A DNA stretch of 29,376 bases from a virus: the IMG/VR virus record IMGVR_UViG_3300035664_000065, positions 1 to 29,376 of that record; one strand, given 5' to 3'. The notes under the pieces were generated by a model that saw nothing but the letters and a program-made list of their open reading frames with translations, was not told the DNA's origin and ran no database searches. Shown here in pieces: positions 12,536 to 20,406 of this stretch. Numbering within the stretch: the first letter of the stretch is position 1; each line of letters opens with the position of its first letter. Position numbers and translations under genes: made by a program.

Positions 12536-13510
12536 TTAAGTAGGGTTAGTGTTATAAATTATTGGTCCAACTATGGATCCCCCGACATTTGATATAGATG
12601 TTCCGCTTCCATCATTGTAGATAATAATTGCTCTTCCTTGAGATCCTCCCACATTTCCACTTCCATTACCACCATTGCCGCCGTTAGATCCACCAGCACC
12701 GGCAAAATTTCCGGCACCACCGCCAGCTCCTCCGGGTGTAAGTCCACCACCTCCACCAGGGCTTCCATTATTACTTGCGCCGCCGCCAGCAGCGCCGCCT
12801 GCACCACCGGGGAATCCAGATCCTCCCCCACCTCCAGCACCCGCTGTACGTACTTCTGTTCTACGTCTTGTAATAGACCCTGTTCTTCTTGATTGATTGG
12901 TCCAAGAACCACCACCACCACCACCTCCACCAGATTGAATGTAACCTCTATTTGTAACAACAGTTGGATATTGAATTCCTAAGGCACTACTTCCATTACC
13001 ACCTGGGGTTGAATTAATAAGGCTACTATCTGCTCCTTTTCCCCCATTTCCTCCAGAACCATAAAGTTGCCCACTTGGACCAATTTCAAGTTCTAATTGC
13101 GTATTCCCTTCCCATCCTCCAGTTGCCAGTGCGACATTATTAATTGAACCTAAATCAGAACCAATAATACTATTTACATTAATAATAACTCTTGTATTTG
13201 CACTACTTGGTGGTCTAGTTTTAAATCCACCAATCACGGTTACATTTTGATTATTATATCTAACACGAGCTGTCTGTCTTGTAGAAAAGTTTGGAATTGA
13301 ATGAAGATCGACGACAACATTTAATTTTTTGGAATAAAAATTACTAAATCCAATTTGACCTGATTGTGGAATTCCAGTATCTAAAGGAAGGTTTGATAAT
13401 GTTCCAACAGTTTGACTAACTCGGTAAGCTCCTAGATTTTTTCCTGTAGGTATACCAAACTCATTCGAAATTTGAGAGAAGGAAATAGGTCCTGATGCCT
13501 GTAGTGTCAT
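12536..13510 (-). CDS. Polyglycine-rich virion protein, probable receptor-binding adhesin
   Basis: 324 residues in three parts. Residues 1-60 are a module shared by marine phage virion proteins (ISFSQISNEFG, NLGAYR, SNFYSK). Residues 65-150 are a beta-rich domain. Residues 150-292 are dominated by glycine, with runs of nine and five Gly, separated by short polar or basic loops (WTNQSRRTGSITRRRTEVRT). In T-even phages of the S16 type, gp38 packs such segments as polyglycine-II helices whose loops bind the receptor. The gene starts two bases after the stop of a giant S74 fibre, as gp38 follows gp37, with GGAG about ten bases before the ATG. Adhesin role is inferred from composition and position, not demonstrated. 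Confidence 0.75.
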   Translation of the reverse strand: MTLQASGPISFSQISNEFGIPTGKNLGAYRVSQTVGTLSNLPLDTGIPQSGQIGFSNFYSKKLNVVVDLHSIPNFSTRQTARVRYNNQNVTVIGGFKTRPPSSANTRVIINVNSIIGSDLGSINNVALATGGWEGNTQLELEIGPSGQLYGSGGNGGKGADSSLINSTPGGNGSSALGIQYPTVVTNRGYIQSGGGGGGGGSWTNQSRRTGSITRRRTEVRTAGAGGGGGSGFPGGAGGAAGGGASNNGSPGGGGGLTPGGAGGGAGNFAGAGGSNGGNGGNGSGNVGGSQGRAIIIYNDGSGTSISNVGGSIVGPIIYNTNPT

Positions 13511-13512
13511 CT

Positions 13513-16500
13513 TTACTTAACTCCTTTAAGTTCGTTGATTTCTGCTTTGAGTTCCTTAATTGCCTCAATCAATAGAGGAACAAGTTTTTCATAACGAACT
13601 GCAAGATAACCATTATCTCTAGTGGTTACTGCTTCTGGAAGTACTTCTAGGATTTCTTGTGCGACAACACCAACATCGGAACCTTCTTTTTCCGACTTCT
13701 CATTCCAATCAAATGTATTGCCACTGATTGAAAGTACCTTATCAAGAGCATTAGGAATTGGAGTAATATTATCTTTGAGTCTTTGGTCTGAAGTAAAGAA
13801 TGCCGTGATGTCTCCAGTTACACTGAGATTGCCACTTGGATCAAGAATCATTCTTACAGTGAAATTATTTGCCCCATCATGAGTATACCATCTATGTGTT
13901 GTTCCATCTTGTTGAAATGCACATCCAGGAGTTCCATCAGAAACCCAATTAGTACCATTCCACCATGTATTATTTGCTAAATGCGTATAATTTGACCCAT
14001 CGCCAGAGGATAGATAAGCATTTCCAACTCTTATACGAAGATTATTTGAAACATCCACATTTGAATTAAGTGTAGTAGTTCCAGAAACAGTAAGATTATC
14101 ATCAATCGTTGTAGTACCACCAGCAGAATCAATTGTTAAGTCTCCCGTAGAAGTATCAATCTCATTATCGCCAGCAATTCCAATACGAATATTGTCAATT
14201 GTTGCTCCAGCATTGGCATCTAGAAGACCTGATAATGTTGCTGAACTAAGAGTTGTTGCACCAGTAACTCCCAAAGTACCATTGACGCTCAGATCATCAT
14301 CAATTGTTGTGGTTCCACCAGCAGAATCAATTGTTAAGTTTCCTGTGGAAGTATCAATTTCATTATCACCAGCAACACCTATTCTTACGTTATCAATTGT
14401 TGCACCGCCATTGGCGTCTAGAAGACCGGTGAGAGTAGAAGTTCCACCAACATTTAAATTCTTGACAATACCAACACCACCACTTACAACGAGTGCTCCG
14501 TTTGTGGTAGTTGTGGATTGAGTTGTGTCACTAACCTTTAATTGTGACTTAGCATTTACTGCAGCAGTAAGTTTAACTTCTTTATTGAATGTAACCGGAC
14601 CATCAAACTGAGAAAGAATTGTACCAGAGTTTCCACCCTCAACAACAAGTCTTTCCTTAATTGTAACCTCATCAAATACCGCACTTAATCTAGATGGGTC
14701 TTCACCGGTAATCGTTGGAATTGGATTATCATAAGTAACTTCTTCACCAGTTGCGGATGATGTCTTACGATTACCTACAAATAAGTCTCCATTATTGTTC
14801 ATACCAGTATAAACAACAATACCACCAGACCTTTCTTGAGATTGTACCAAGAACTCTTCTCTTTCGGTTAAGGTTACGGTCTGAACCTGAGGCAATCCGG
14901 TTGAGTAGTTTCCGGGACCATAACCAAGATATTCAAAAGTATGACCTGATGCCCTAACGATAGAAGGTCTTCTAAACTCAATTGAGATTGGATTAATCTT
15001 TCTAATAAGTGAACCATTATCATGAGCGGTTTGTCTTGTGGCAAGAGATCCACGAATCACCGTAATAGAACTTGAAGATAGAGTGCTACTTGCAACTCTC
15101 ATAATCTCTTCATCAATCTGAATATAAGAACCAAGTGGGAATCTCTTGGTAATTGCGTCTGCTCCTACAGGGCTTGAAACTGCAATTAGAGTATCAGTAG
15201 TACTAATTCCGGCACTGGCAACAAGAGTTTCCTTATCAAATAAAGGAACACTTCGTACTCCTAGATTCTCCGCAGAAGAATCAGAACTTGCATCATTTGC
15301 CGACAGTCCGTGCTTCAGAATATATCCATTATTGGAACTATTGATAGAAGGAGTAAGTGATGTAAATGAAGTAGTACTAATTCTATCCTTTACAATATAA
15401 TCACCTAGATTATTATTTGAAGAATCAATAACTCTAAATCTATTACCGGCAACTAGTCCGTGAGGTGCATAGCAATTGAAGGTTCTTATACCAACGCTGC
15501 TAGAATAAGTGGTTGTCTGAATCTGTACAGAAGGTCCAACAACAAAGGCATATTGAGATGTGGTAATAACAGGGTCACCCGTAGTTCTGGCAATAGAAAT
15601 CTGATTGTCTGCAGAAACTGCCGTAATACGATGATAAGTATCGGAAGTTGTACCGGCACCAGTAAATTGAACCACATTACCAATTGCCGTTGTAATTCCT
15701 GATGTGGCAACATTAAATCTGGCAGAACCATTACCATTACCTATTACAGAAGAATCAAAATATAAACCGTTAGCTCCAGAACCGGCAGAATAACCAGATC
15801 CAGAAGAAACAATATCGGCAGAAGCAACCGCTCCACTGATATGAACAACAACATTTGCGGTTGCTCCCCTCCAAGTTCCAGTCTGAGAACCGTTTAGAAG
15901 TTTGACATTTTGATATGTTCCTGGAGTATAAGTGGCACCACCATCTAAAGTGCTACAGGTTACAATACCAGCAAGACCGTGCTCTCTGGCAAAGGTAATC
16001 GTTGCACTTGATGTAGAACTAGAAACAGAGGAAACATCAAGACCAACATTTAAACTTGTAAGTAAGGCATCACTAGACTCTTTGGTAATGCTCTTCTTAA
16101 GGTCATTTGTTACAACATCTCCAATCGGAGACCTTTTAGCAAATGTCTTGGCAGATGTTGGAGTATCATTAATATTATCTCTATCCAACTGAGGATACAA
16201 GTCAACAACATTTTGACTATACTTGATATTTGTAAACTCGGTTGGAACTGCCTTATCCGCACTTAAGACATAGAGGTGATAAACCCCATCCTGAACATTT
16301 TCAATATATGGTGTGATTACCTCATTTCTGTAAATATAAAGATTTGAACGTAAATCATTTCTTTCAAATCTTGGAAGCGAAGTTGTTCTGACAGTTGTAT
16401 TATTTGTAAATGTAGTTCCCGGAGTTCTTGTTGTTAAATATGTAAATGTCATATCATCAACAACAGATTCAACCGTAAAGGTTCCATTATAACCAAGGTC

Positions 16501-19134
16501 ATCTTCACCGGTAGGATTTTCATCACCGTCCGTTACATTTTTGATGATAATACTATCACCATCATTAAGATTGTGTGGAAGTTCCGATATAATCGTTACT
16601 GTATTAGAAGCTCGTGTACACTTGGCAATAAAACTTAGATTTCTATTATAATCATAGTCCGTTGTAGTAAGACTAGAGAGACTAGAATCAGCATTATCAC
16701 GATATCCGGTTGAACTAGATTCCTGAATGACAAATCCATTCTCGGGATTTTTGGCATTCTCTAGTTGTTTTGGAATTACAACTCTAATCTTATAGATTTT
16801 TTCATCTAGACTTCTGGTGTCGGCAATTCTCTTAATATAAGAAGGTTCGGTTCTTTCGGTTAATCCCGCAACACCTAATGAAGTGAATGCAGTATAGATG
16901 GAACTACCTGCATTTGTGGTAATATACCACTGATTATTTGCAGTATCAAACTGTACTGGATGACCAACATCACCGGCAATTTTATCAGATACTCTACTTA
17001 GAATTCTTAGATTAGTTCCTAAATAAACATTAATTTCATTACCATTTATAGCTGCCGATTGTGAAGAAGCAAGTTTAATTTCAGTAGAAGACTCACGAAT
17101 TGCATAATAAACTGTATTTTCTACAATATTTTCTGGCAGGTCTCCATCATCACTCAGAATAATAACTTTTTCACCTGTTTGGATATTGTGAGTACCAATC
17201 GTAAAGATATTAGATGATGGTCCAGAAGTTACTGTGTGTTCCTTTACAGAACTTGTAACACCATCGGACATTAGAATATTTGCCGAATATTCCGTTCCGT
17301 TTGCGGTAAAATATAATTTATCACTTACCTTTGCACCAACTCTATATCCTTGAGTCAGGACTGGTGGTACATCATCTTCGGCAGTAAATCCAAAAAGATA
17401 AAGTCTATTTTGACCTGGATTTATTGTCGTATTCGTAGTTATACCAACATCTAATGAAATCCAATCAACATTTTCTTCTTCTCCCACAATTGCTCTGGGA
17501 GCAATAATTGAGGTAATAAATGCATTATTATCCTTGTCAAATGCTTCTTTTTTAAATCCGGCAGAGGCAAGTGAAATCTGACCAAAGTTTGAGTTGGAGT
17601 TGGTAATGCTTAAGTCACCACCACTTTCGGCATCAAAGTGCTTATTAAATCCAATTGCAAAGACGGAAACAATCTGAATAAAAGCATCATTCGTTGCTTT
17701 TATGTGACTGGATTCCCATCCACTTCTATAAATTGATAATGGTTCTAGGTGATAAACTGTACCAAGTGAGGATGACTGAGAAGATAAAGTTGCACCGGCA
17801 ACTCTGGTTATGGCAATATTATCCGAATAGTTTCTATTTGTTGGATTGTATCTTACAAATGCACGGTCATCTTTTTGTAGAGATACGCCAGTAAATTGTG
17901 CAACAACCATCGAACGGAATCCCGATGCCTTACTACCATCGGCAAGCATTCCGTTCATTCCATAAACAGAACGCAAGGAAATATTAAAGATATAAGGTGA
18001 TGCACCAGAAACCGTATCAGTCTCAATCGTTACTAATCCACTTGATGCATTTCCGGGTGTTGGTAAATTAAGACGGAAATTAGGAAGTAAATATGTAAAG
18101 ACTGTTGGGTCGGTTTCACTAATACTCTGAACCTTTGTAGAGATATTATAGTCTACTGGCGAAACTCCACTAATCTTGATTGGAGTTCCTGCCGTAAGTT
18201 CGTGAGGTATTGTTGTCTTAACCGTAACCTGACTGTTTGGTGTTCCACCACTTCCAGCCTCAATAGTAGAAATCTCAATTGGGTCCGCAGCAAAGGCACC
18301 TACAATCTCCCATTCGGGTCTTTGCTTTTCAAAACCAAGAGGTTTTGCGGGATACTTATCATCAATATCTCTACCGGATGCAAGATTAAATGCATTAGAC
18401 AGTTTTGCATAATACATATCAAGGTCAGTAAGACCTGTATTTTCTAAATTTACACCATCGGCATACTCAAAGCAGGTGAGTTTGTGGTGAGAGAATGTTG
18501 GTACTGATTGATTATTAACTGAGAAGTCTGCTGGGTCAGTATATACCGTACCTTCTGTGCTACCATCAAAAATACAGAACTGCCAGAAATAGCAGGCACC
18601 AGTGATTCTAAAAATTGCCGAGTTTGAAACAGCAGAATCAGTTGGGTTTGGGACATATTTTGGACGAATCTTGGTCTTTCTTAAATCTAGACCAACAATT
18701 GAAGTTCCTCTGGGTACAACAACACCACCATTAACACTATTAAACTTATAAAGAATATTATCTTCTTGTGTGAGGTCAAATACCGAATCAAGAGTGAGTG
18801 ATAATGTACTCGATGCCGCAGATGTTGCACCACTCGGAGATGTTACTGTTGCCGTACCACCAACATTTTTTATAGAAAAACCGGGTCTATTATCAACCGT
18901 ATGTTGACCAGGCATCAAAAGAATCGTGGTCTTCTCTACTTCATCATTACTATTTCCTTTTTGATAAGAAAATCTTGCTGCCTCTAAAAGTGCTCTCTGC
19001 AGCGTTTTGAATGGTTGGGCAAGTGAATTACCCTGATTACTAATACTATCAGTAGAATCAAGGTCACTTGGACTTACATAAAGAATACGACCTTCTGTAT
19101 TCTTTATAAAATTGTCTAATTTATTCAGAGGCAT
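13513..19134 (-). CDS. Giant tail-fibre/virion protein with C-terminal S74 chaperone
   Basis: 1873 residues. The N-terminal 200 residues (RILYVSPSDLDSTDS, FKTLQRALLEAARFSYQKGN, ILLMPGQHTVDNRPGF) match beta-helix openings of marine T4-like virion proteins. The middle carries repeated Ig-like beta modules recognised by H-x-L-x-x-G-D-x-I ... Y-N-G-T-F (near residues 310, 660, 865 and 1285). Near residues 1560-1690 a 66-residue unit is tandemly repeated. The last ~93 residues (TSDQRLKDNITPIPNALDKV ... LAVRYEKLVPLLIEAIKELK) form an S74 intramolecular chaperone, which trimerises the fibre and then self-cleaves before the conserved Ser (S in TSDQR). Likely host-recognition or side fibre. A late promoter CATAAATA lies upstream. 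Confidence 0.9.
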   Translation of the reverse strand: MPLNKLDNFIKNTEGRILYVSPSDLDSTDSISNQGNSLAQPFKTLQRALLEAARFSYQKGNSNDEVEKTTILLMPGQHTVDNRPGFSIKNVGGTATVTSPSGATSAASSTLSLTLDSVFDLTQEDNILYKFNSVNGGVVVPRGTSIVGLDLRKTKIRPKYVPNPTDSAVSNSAIFRITGACYFWQFCIFDGSTEGTVYTDPADFSVNNQSVPTFSHHKLTCFEYADGVNLENTGLTDLDMYYAKLSNAFNLASGRDIDDKYPAKPLGFEKQRPEWEIVGAFAADPIEISTIEAGSGGTPNSQVTVKTTIPHELTAGTPIKISGVSPVDYNISTKVQSISETDPTVFTYLLPNFRLNLPTPGNASSGLVTIETDTVSGASPYIFNISLRSVYGMNGMLADGSKASGFRSMVVAQFTGVSLQKDDRAFVRYNPTNRNYSDNIAITRVAGATLSSQSSSLGTVYHLEPLSIYRSGWESSHIKATNDAFIQIVSVFAIGFNKHFDAESGGDLSITNSNSNFGQISLASAGFKKEAFDKDNNAFITSIIAPRAIVGEEENVDWISLDVGITTNTTINPGQNRLYLFGFTAEDDVPPVLTQGYRVGAKVSDKLYFTANGTEYSANILMSDGVTSSVKEHTVTSGPSSNIFTIGTHNIQTGEKVIILSDDGDLPENIVENTVYYAIRESSTEIKLASSQSAAINGNEINVYLGTNLRILSRVSDKIAGDVGHPVQFDTANNQWYITTNAGSSIYTAFTSLGVAGLTERTEPSYIKRIADTRSLDEKIYKIRVVIPKQLENAKNPENGFVIQESSSTGYRDNADSSLSSLTTTDYDYNRNLSFIAKCTRASNTVTIISELPHNLNDGDSIIIKNVTDGDENPTGEDDLGYNGTFTVESVVDDMTFTYLTTRTPGTTFTNNTTVRTTSLPRFERNDLRSNLYIYRNEVITPYIENVQDGVYHLYVLSADKAVPTEFTNIKYSQNVVDLYPQLDRDNINDTPTSAKTFAKRSPIGDVVTNDLKKSITKESSDALLTSLNVGLDVSSVSSSTSSATITFAREHGLAGIVTCSTLDGGATYTPGTYQNVKLLNGSQTGTWRGATANVVVHISGAVASADIVSSGSGYSAGSGANGLYFDSSVIGNGNGSARFNVATSGITTAIGNVVQFTGAGTTSDTYHRITAVSADNQISIARTTGDPVITTSQYAFVVGPSVQIQTTTYSSSVGIRTFNCYAPHGLVAGNRFRVIDSSNNNLGDYIVKDRISTTSFTSLTPSINSSNNGYILKHGLSANDASSDSSAENLGVRSVPLFDKETLVASAGISTTDTLIAVSSPVGADAITKRFPLGSYIQIDEEIMRVASSTLSSSSITVIRGSLATRQTAHDNGSLIRKINPISIEFRRPSIVRASGHTFEYLGYGPGNYSTGLPQVQTVTLTEREEFLVQSQERSGGIVVYTGMNNNGDLFVGNRKTSSATGEEVTYDNPIPTITGEDPSRLSAVFDEVTIKERLVVEGGNSGTILSQFDGPVTFNKEVKLTAAVNAKSQLKVSDTTQSTTTTNGALVVSGGVGIVKNLNVGGTSTLTGLLDANGGATIDNVRIGVAGDNEIDTSTGNLTIDSAGGTTTIDDDLSVNGTLGVTGATTLSSATLSGLLDANAGATIDNIRIGIAGDNEIDTSTGDLTIDSAGGTTTIDDNLTVSGTTTLNSNVDVSNNLRIRVGNAYLSSGDGSNYTHLANNTWWNGTNWVSDGTPGCAFQQDGTTHRWYTHDGANNFTVRMILDPSGNLSVTGDITAFFTSDQRLKDNITPIPNALDKVLSISGNTFDWNEKSEKEGSDVGVVAQEILEVLPEAVTTRDNGYLAVRYEKLVPLLIEAIKELKAEINELKGVK
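14096..14226 (-). repeat. Tandem-type repeat in the giant fibre, copy B
   Basis: About 130 bases coding for DNEIDTSTGDLTIDSAGGTT and flanks; strongly alike to the copy about 198 bases away, with mostly third-position differences. This implies an old in-frame duplication of a 66-residue shaft unit. Confidence 0.8.
14294..14424 (-). repeat. Tandem-type repeat in the giant fibre, copy A
   Basis: Partner of the copy at 14096-14226, coding for DNEIDTSTGNLTIDSAGGTT; it differs at only a few residues (GG/AG, V/I, N/D). Confidence 0.8.
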
Positions 19135-19166
19135 CGGATTATAACTTCTAAATTATTTCTATGTTT

Positions 19167-19174
19167 TATTTATG
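19167..19174 (-). promoter_or_regulatory. T4-type late promoter (CATAAATA)
   Basis: Minus-strand CATAAATA, 33 bases before the ATG of the giant fibre gene and overlapping the stop codon of the preceding gene; matches NATAAATA. Confidence 0.55.
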
Positions 19175-19481
19175 AAGTCAAATCCTCCTCATCAAAAAGA
19201 TATTCTACATCTGGGGGCATATCCTCTGGGTTTTCTAGGTCCATCATAAACAGGCAAGGATGTGCCTCCTCGTCTATAAGATAGAAAGAGTTTTTATATA
19301 AATCTTCTGGTTCAAATGTACGATATTTGTCCGCTGTTTTACAGAGTTCTTGGTCGTATAAGTGCCCGTCTGGGAGCTCATCAAAGGTAAAGGGAATCTC
19401 GTTGATGAAGTACATTTTCACTATCATACTGCCATTATTGTACCAGCAGTATGCGTGAGTGATTTTGTACTTAAAAGACAT
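19170..19481 (-). CDS. 103-residue acidic phage protein, unknown function
   Basis: A soluble acidic protein (pattern KYKITHAYCWYNNGSMIVKM, then many Asp/Glu: PEDMPPDVEYLFDEEDL). The N-terminal half should form a beta sheet; no enzyme or metal motif can be argued. A late promoter about 20 bases before the ATG says it is made late, with the structural proteins and just before the giant fibre gene, so an assembly or virion-accessory role is possible. Confidence 0.75.
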   Translation of the reverse strand: MSFKYKITHAYCWYNNGSMIVKMYFINEIPFTFDELPDGHLYDQELCKTADKYRTFEPEDLYKNSFYLIDEEAHPCLFMMDLENPEDMPPDVEYLFDEEDLTS

Positions 19482-19501
19482 ATGAATACTTCAATATCTT
19501 A

Positions 19502-19509
19502 TATTTATT
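19502..19509 (-). promoter_or_regulatory. T4-type late promoter (AATAAATA)
   Basis: Minus-strand AATAAATA 20 bases before the ATG at 19481, in the gap after the HNH gene. Confidence 0.6.
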
Positions 19510-19528
19510 TTAAGTAGGAAATGGGAGA

Positions 19529-19867
19529 CTAATTTAGAATAAGTTCAGCAAGATCGTTGTGAAGTAGTCTATGACAAACAGCACATAAAGGAATACATTT
19601 ATCAATCTCTTCTTGTAATTTTTGGTAAGAACCCATTCTCACCATTCCAGATATGCCACCCATATCTTTTGTTGATGGATCGATATGATGTAAATCCATA
19701 GCACAAGGAGGGTATTTAACTTTACAGATGGCACAAGGTTTATCTTTTGCCTCTTCGACCATTTGTTTTCTCTTATTATGAGAAGTTTGTTTTGTTTTTG
19801 GAAGTTTATGTTCAGAGTGCCACTTTTTTTGATATTCTTTTTGCTTTTCTTTGTTTTTATAAGGCAT
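19529..19867 (-). CDS. Free-standing HNH endonuclease
   Basis: 112 residues. A basic N-terminus (about residues 1-40, Lys-rich, DNA-contacting) is followed by C45-x2-C48, the H60-H61 pair in DLHHID, an Asn/Gly-rich loop, C95-x2-C98-H99 and H103. The four Cys would hold a structural zinc and the His residues the catalytic metal, as in HNH nucleases of homing or phage origin. It is compact, as free-standing HNH genes of phages usually are, and lies between tRNA genes and structural genes, a typical insertion spot. A perfect TATAAATA late promoter precedes it. Target site unknown; spreading by cutting phages that lack the gene is the usual model. Confidence 0.88.
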   Translation of the reverse strand: MPYKNKEKQKEYQKKWHSEHKLPKTKQTSHNKRKQMVEEAKDKPCAICKVKYPPCAMDLHHIDPSTKDMGGISGMVRMGSYQKLQEEIDKCIPLCAVCHRLLHNDLAELILN

Positions 19868-19888
19868 ATAGGTTCAAGTATCTAATGA

Positions 19889-19896
19889 TATTTATA
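19889..19896 (-). promoter_or_regulatory. T4-type late promoter (TATAAATA), perfect match
   Basis: Minus-strand TATAAATA 22 bases before the HNH ATG and 18 bases after the 3' end of tRNA-Leu. Confidence 0.72.
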
Positions 19897-19913
19897 ACCC
19901 AAATATTTTTGAG

Positions 19914-19997
19914 TGCGAGTAGCCAGGGTCGAACTGGCACGAGCATACGCTCAACAGATTTTAAGTCTGGTGTGTCTACCGATTCCACCATACTCGC
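19914..19997 (-). tRNA. tRNA-Leu (anticodon UAA)
   Basis: 84 bases including the A discriminator; CCA is not encoded. The acceptor stem GCGAGTA/TACTCGC is perfect (7 bp); the T arm GCCAG-TTCGACC-CTGGC is perfect. The anticodon loop CTTAAAA gives UAA on a stem with one mismatch at the first pair. The long variable arm (around GAGCGTATGCTC) and the D-arm GGTGGAATCGGTAGACAC are those of a type II leucine tRNA. It would read UUA and UUG, UUA being frequent in an AT-rich phage. It has a separate promoter just upstream. Confidence 0.95.
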
Positions 19998-20009
19998 TTG
20001 TATGAGACC

Positions 20010-20038
20010 ATTATAACTCAAAGAGTCATAAAGGTCAA
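20010..20038 (-). promoter_or_regulatory. sigma70 promoter of tRNA-Leu (TTGACC-N17-TATAAT)
   Basis: -35 TTGACC (20033-20038, 5/6), 17-base spacer, perfect -10 TATAAT (20010-20015). The expected start lies about six bases before the tRNA-Leu 5' end, so this tRNA can be made independently of the two others. Confidence 0.75.
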
Positions 20039-20039
20039 G

Positions 20040-20112
20040 TGCTCCTTGAGGGGATCGAACCCACCTTCGCCGCTTTATGAGAACGGTCCATTCACCAGAT
20101 TGGTAAAGAAGC
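20040..20112 (-). tRNA. tRNA with CAU anticodon (Met, or Ile2 if lysidine-modified)
   Basis: 73 bases with an A discriminator and no encoded CCA. Acceptor GCTTCTT/AAGGAGC pairs fully (one G-U); anticodon stem CCGTT/AGCGG with loop CTCATAA gives CAU; T arm GTGGG-TTCGATC-CCCTC has one T-T mismatch. CAU can mean elongator Met or, after host TilS modification, Ile decoding AUA; sequence alone does not separate these. It lies 29 bases from the next tRNA with a strong hairpin in between. Confidence 0.88.
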
Positions 20113-20116
20113 ATTC

Positions 20117-20139
20117 GCTATTCGCAAATAACGAATAGC
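20117..20139 (-). other. Perfect 8-bp hairpin between two tRNA genes
   Basis: GCTATTCG and CGAATAGC flank a seven-base loop with no mismatch, filling nearly all of the 29-base spacer. There is no U-run, so a processing or spacer element in the tRNA precursor is more likely than a terminator. Confidence 0.7.
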
Positions 20140-20141
20140 AA

Positions 20142-20229
20142 TACGAGTGCCTGGATTCGAACCAGGTCAAAGGCCCTAATCTGGGGCAAAGGCGTTATAA
20201 GTGCCCTCTGACTACCAAGTCTCACTCGC
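20142..20229 (-). tRNA. tRNA-like gene, apparent UAU anticodon, insertion in variable region
   Basis: 88 bases. Acceptor GCGAGTG/CACTCGT pairs (G-U at the end), T arm CCTGG-TTCGAAT-CCAGG is perfect, and the discriminator is A. The anticodon stem GGGCA/CGCCT has an A-C mismatch next to the loop CTTATAA, reading UAU (Ile, AUA). The D arm is about three bases short. The variable region is 23 bases with a GCCC/GGGC stem, a type II feature not expected of Ile; it is bounded by a 6-base direct repeat CCTTTG, as if 19 bases had been inserted. Isotype is uncertain and it may be inactive. Confidence 0.7.
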
Positions 20230-20235
20230 AAAAAA

Positions 20236-20403
20236 TCAACAACCTTCTTCGTGGTCCGTGTGTATTCGGATAAGGTCGTCGTGTGCAGGAATCATCATAG
20301 CATCTCCGTGTTCGCTATGAATCATAAAAGACTCTCCGTTCTCTACTCTATTCATAAGAGCATCAAAGTCTGCTTGAAATTCTTCTACAGTAAACTCTTC
20401 CAT
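20236..20403 (-). CDS. 55-residue Phd/YefM-antitoxin-like protein
   Basis: Too short for usual cut-offs but well formed: FTVEEFQADFDALMNRVENG followed by ESFMIHSEHGDAMMIPA. The helix-G-strand-turn-strand pattern (L-x-x-V-x-x-G-E-x-F-x-I ... G-x-A-M-x-I-P) is that of the N-terminal DNA-binding half of Phd/YefM antitoxins. The C-terminal toxin-binding tail is short and acidic (HTDHEEGC). No toxin gene is adjacent, so it would be an orphan, perhaps a neutraliser of host toxins or a small repressor. The resemblance is by eye. It ends six bases before a tRNA gene and starts three bases after the stop of the upstream gene, sharing its promoter. Confidence 0.7.
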   Translation of the reverse strand: MEEFTVEEFQADFDALMNRVENGESFMIHSEHGDAMMIPAHDDLIRIHTDHEEGC

Positions 20404-20406
20404 TTA

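Noticed and set aside
12571-12960. 129-residue minus frame and the plus-strand proline- and serine-rich frames at 12638-12896
   Set aside because: By-products of the glycine-coding GGN runs read in other frames.
14096-14424. CRISPR-like repeat pair
   Set aside because: Copies are long, in-frame and coding, with no short regular repeat-spacer pattern.
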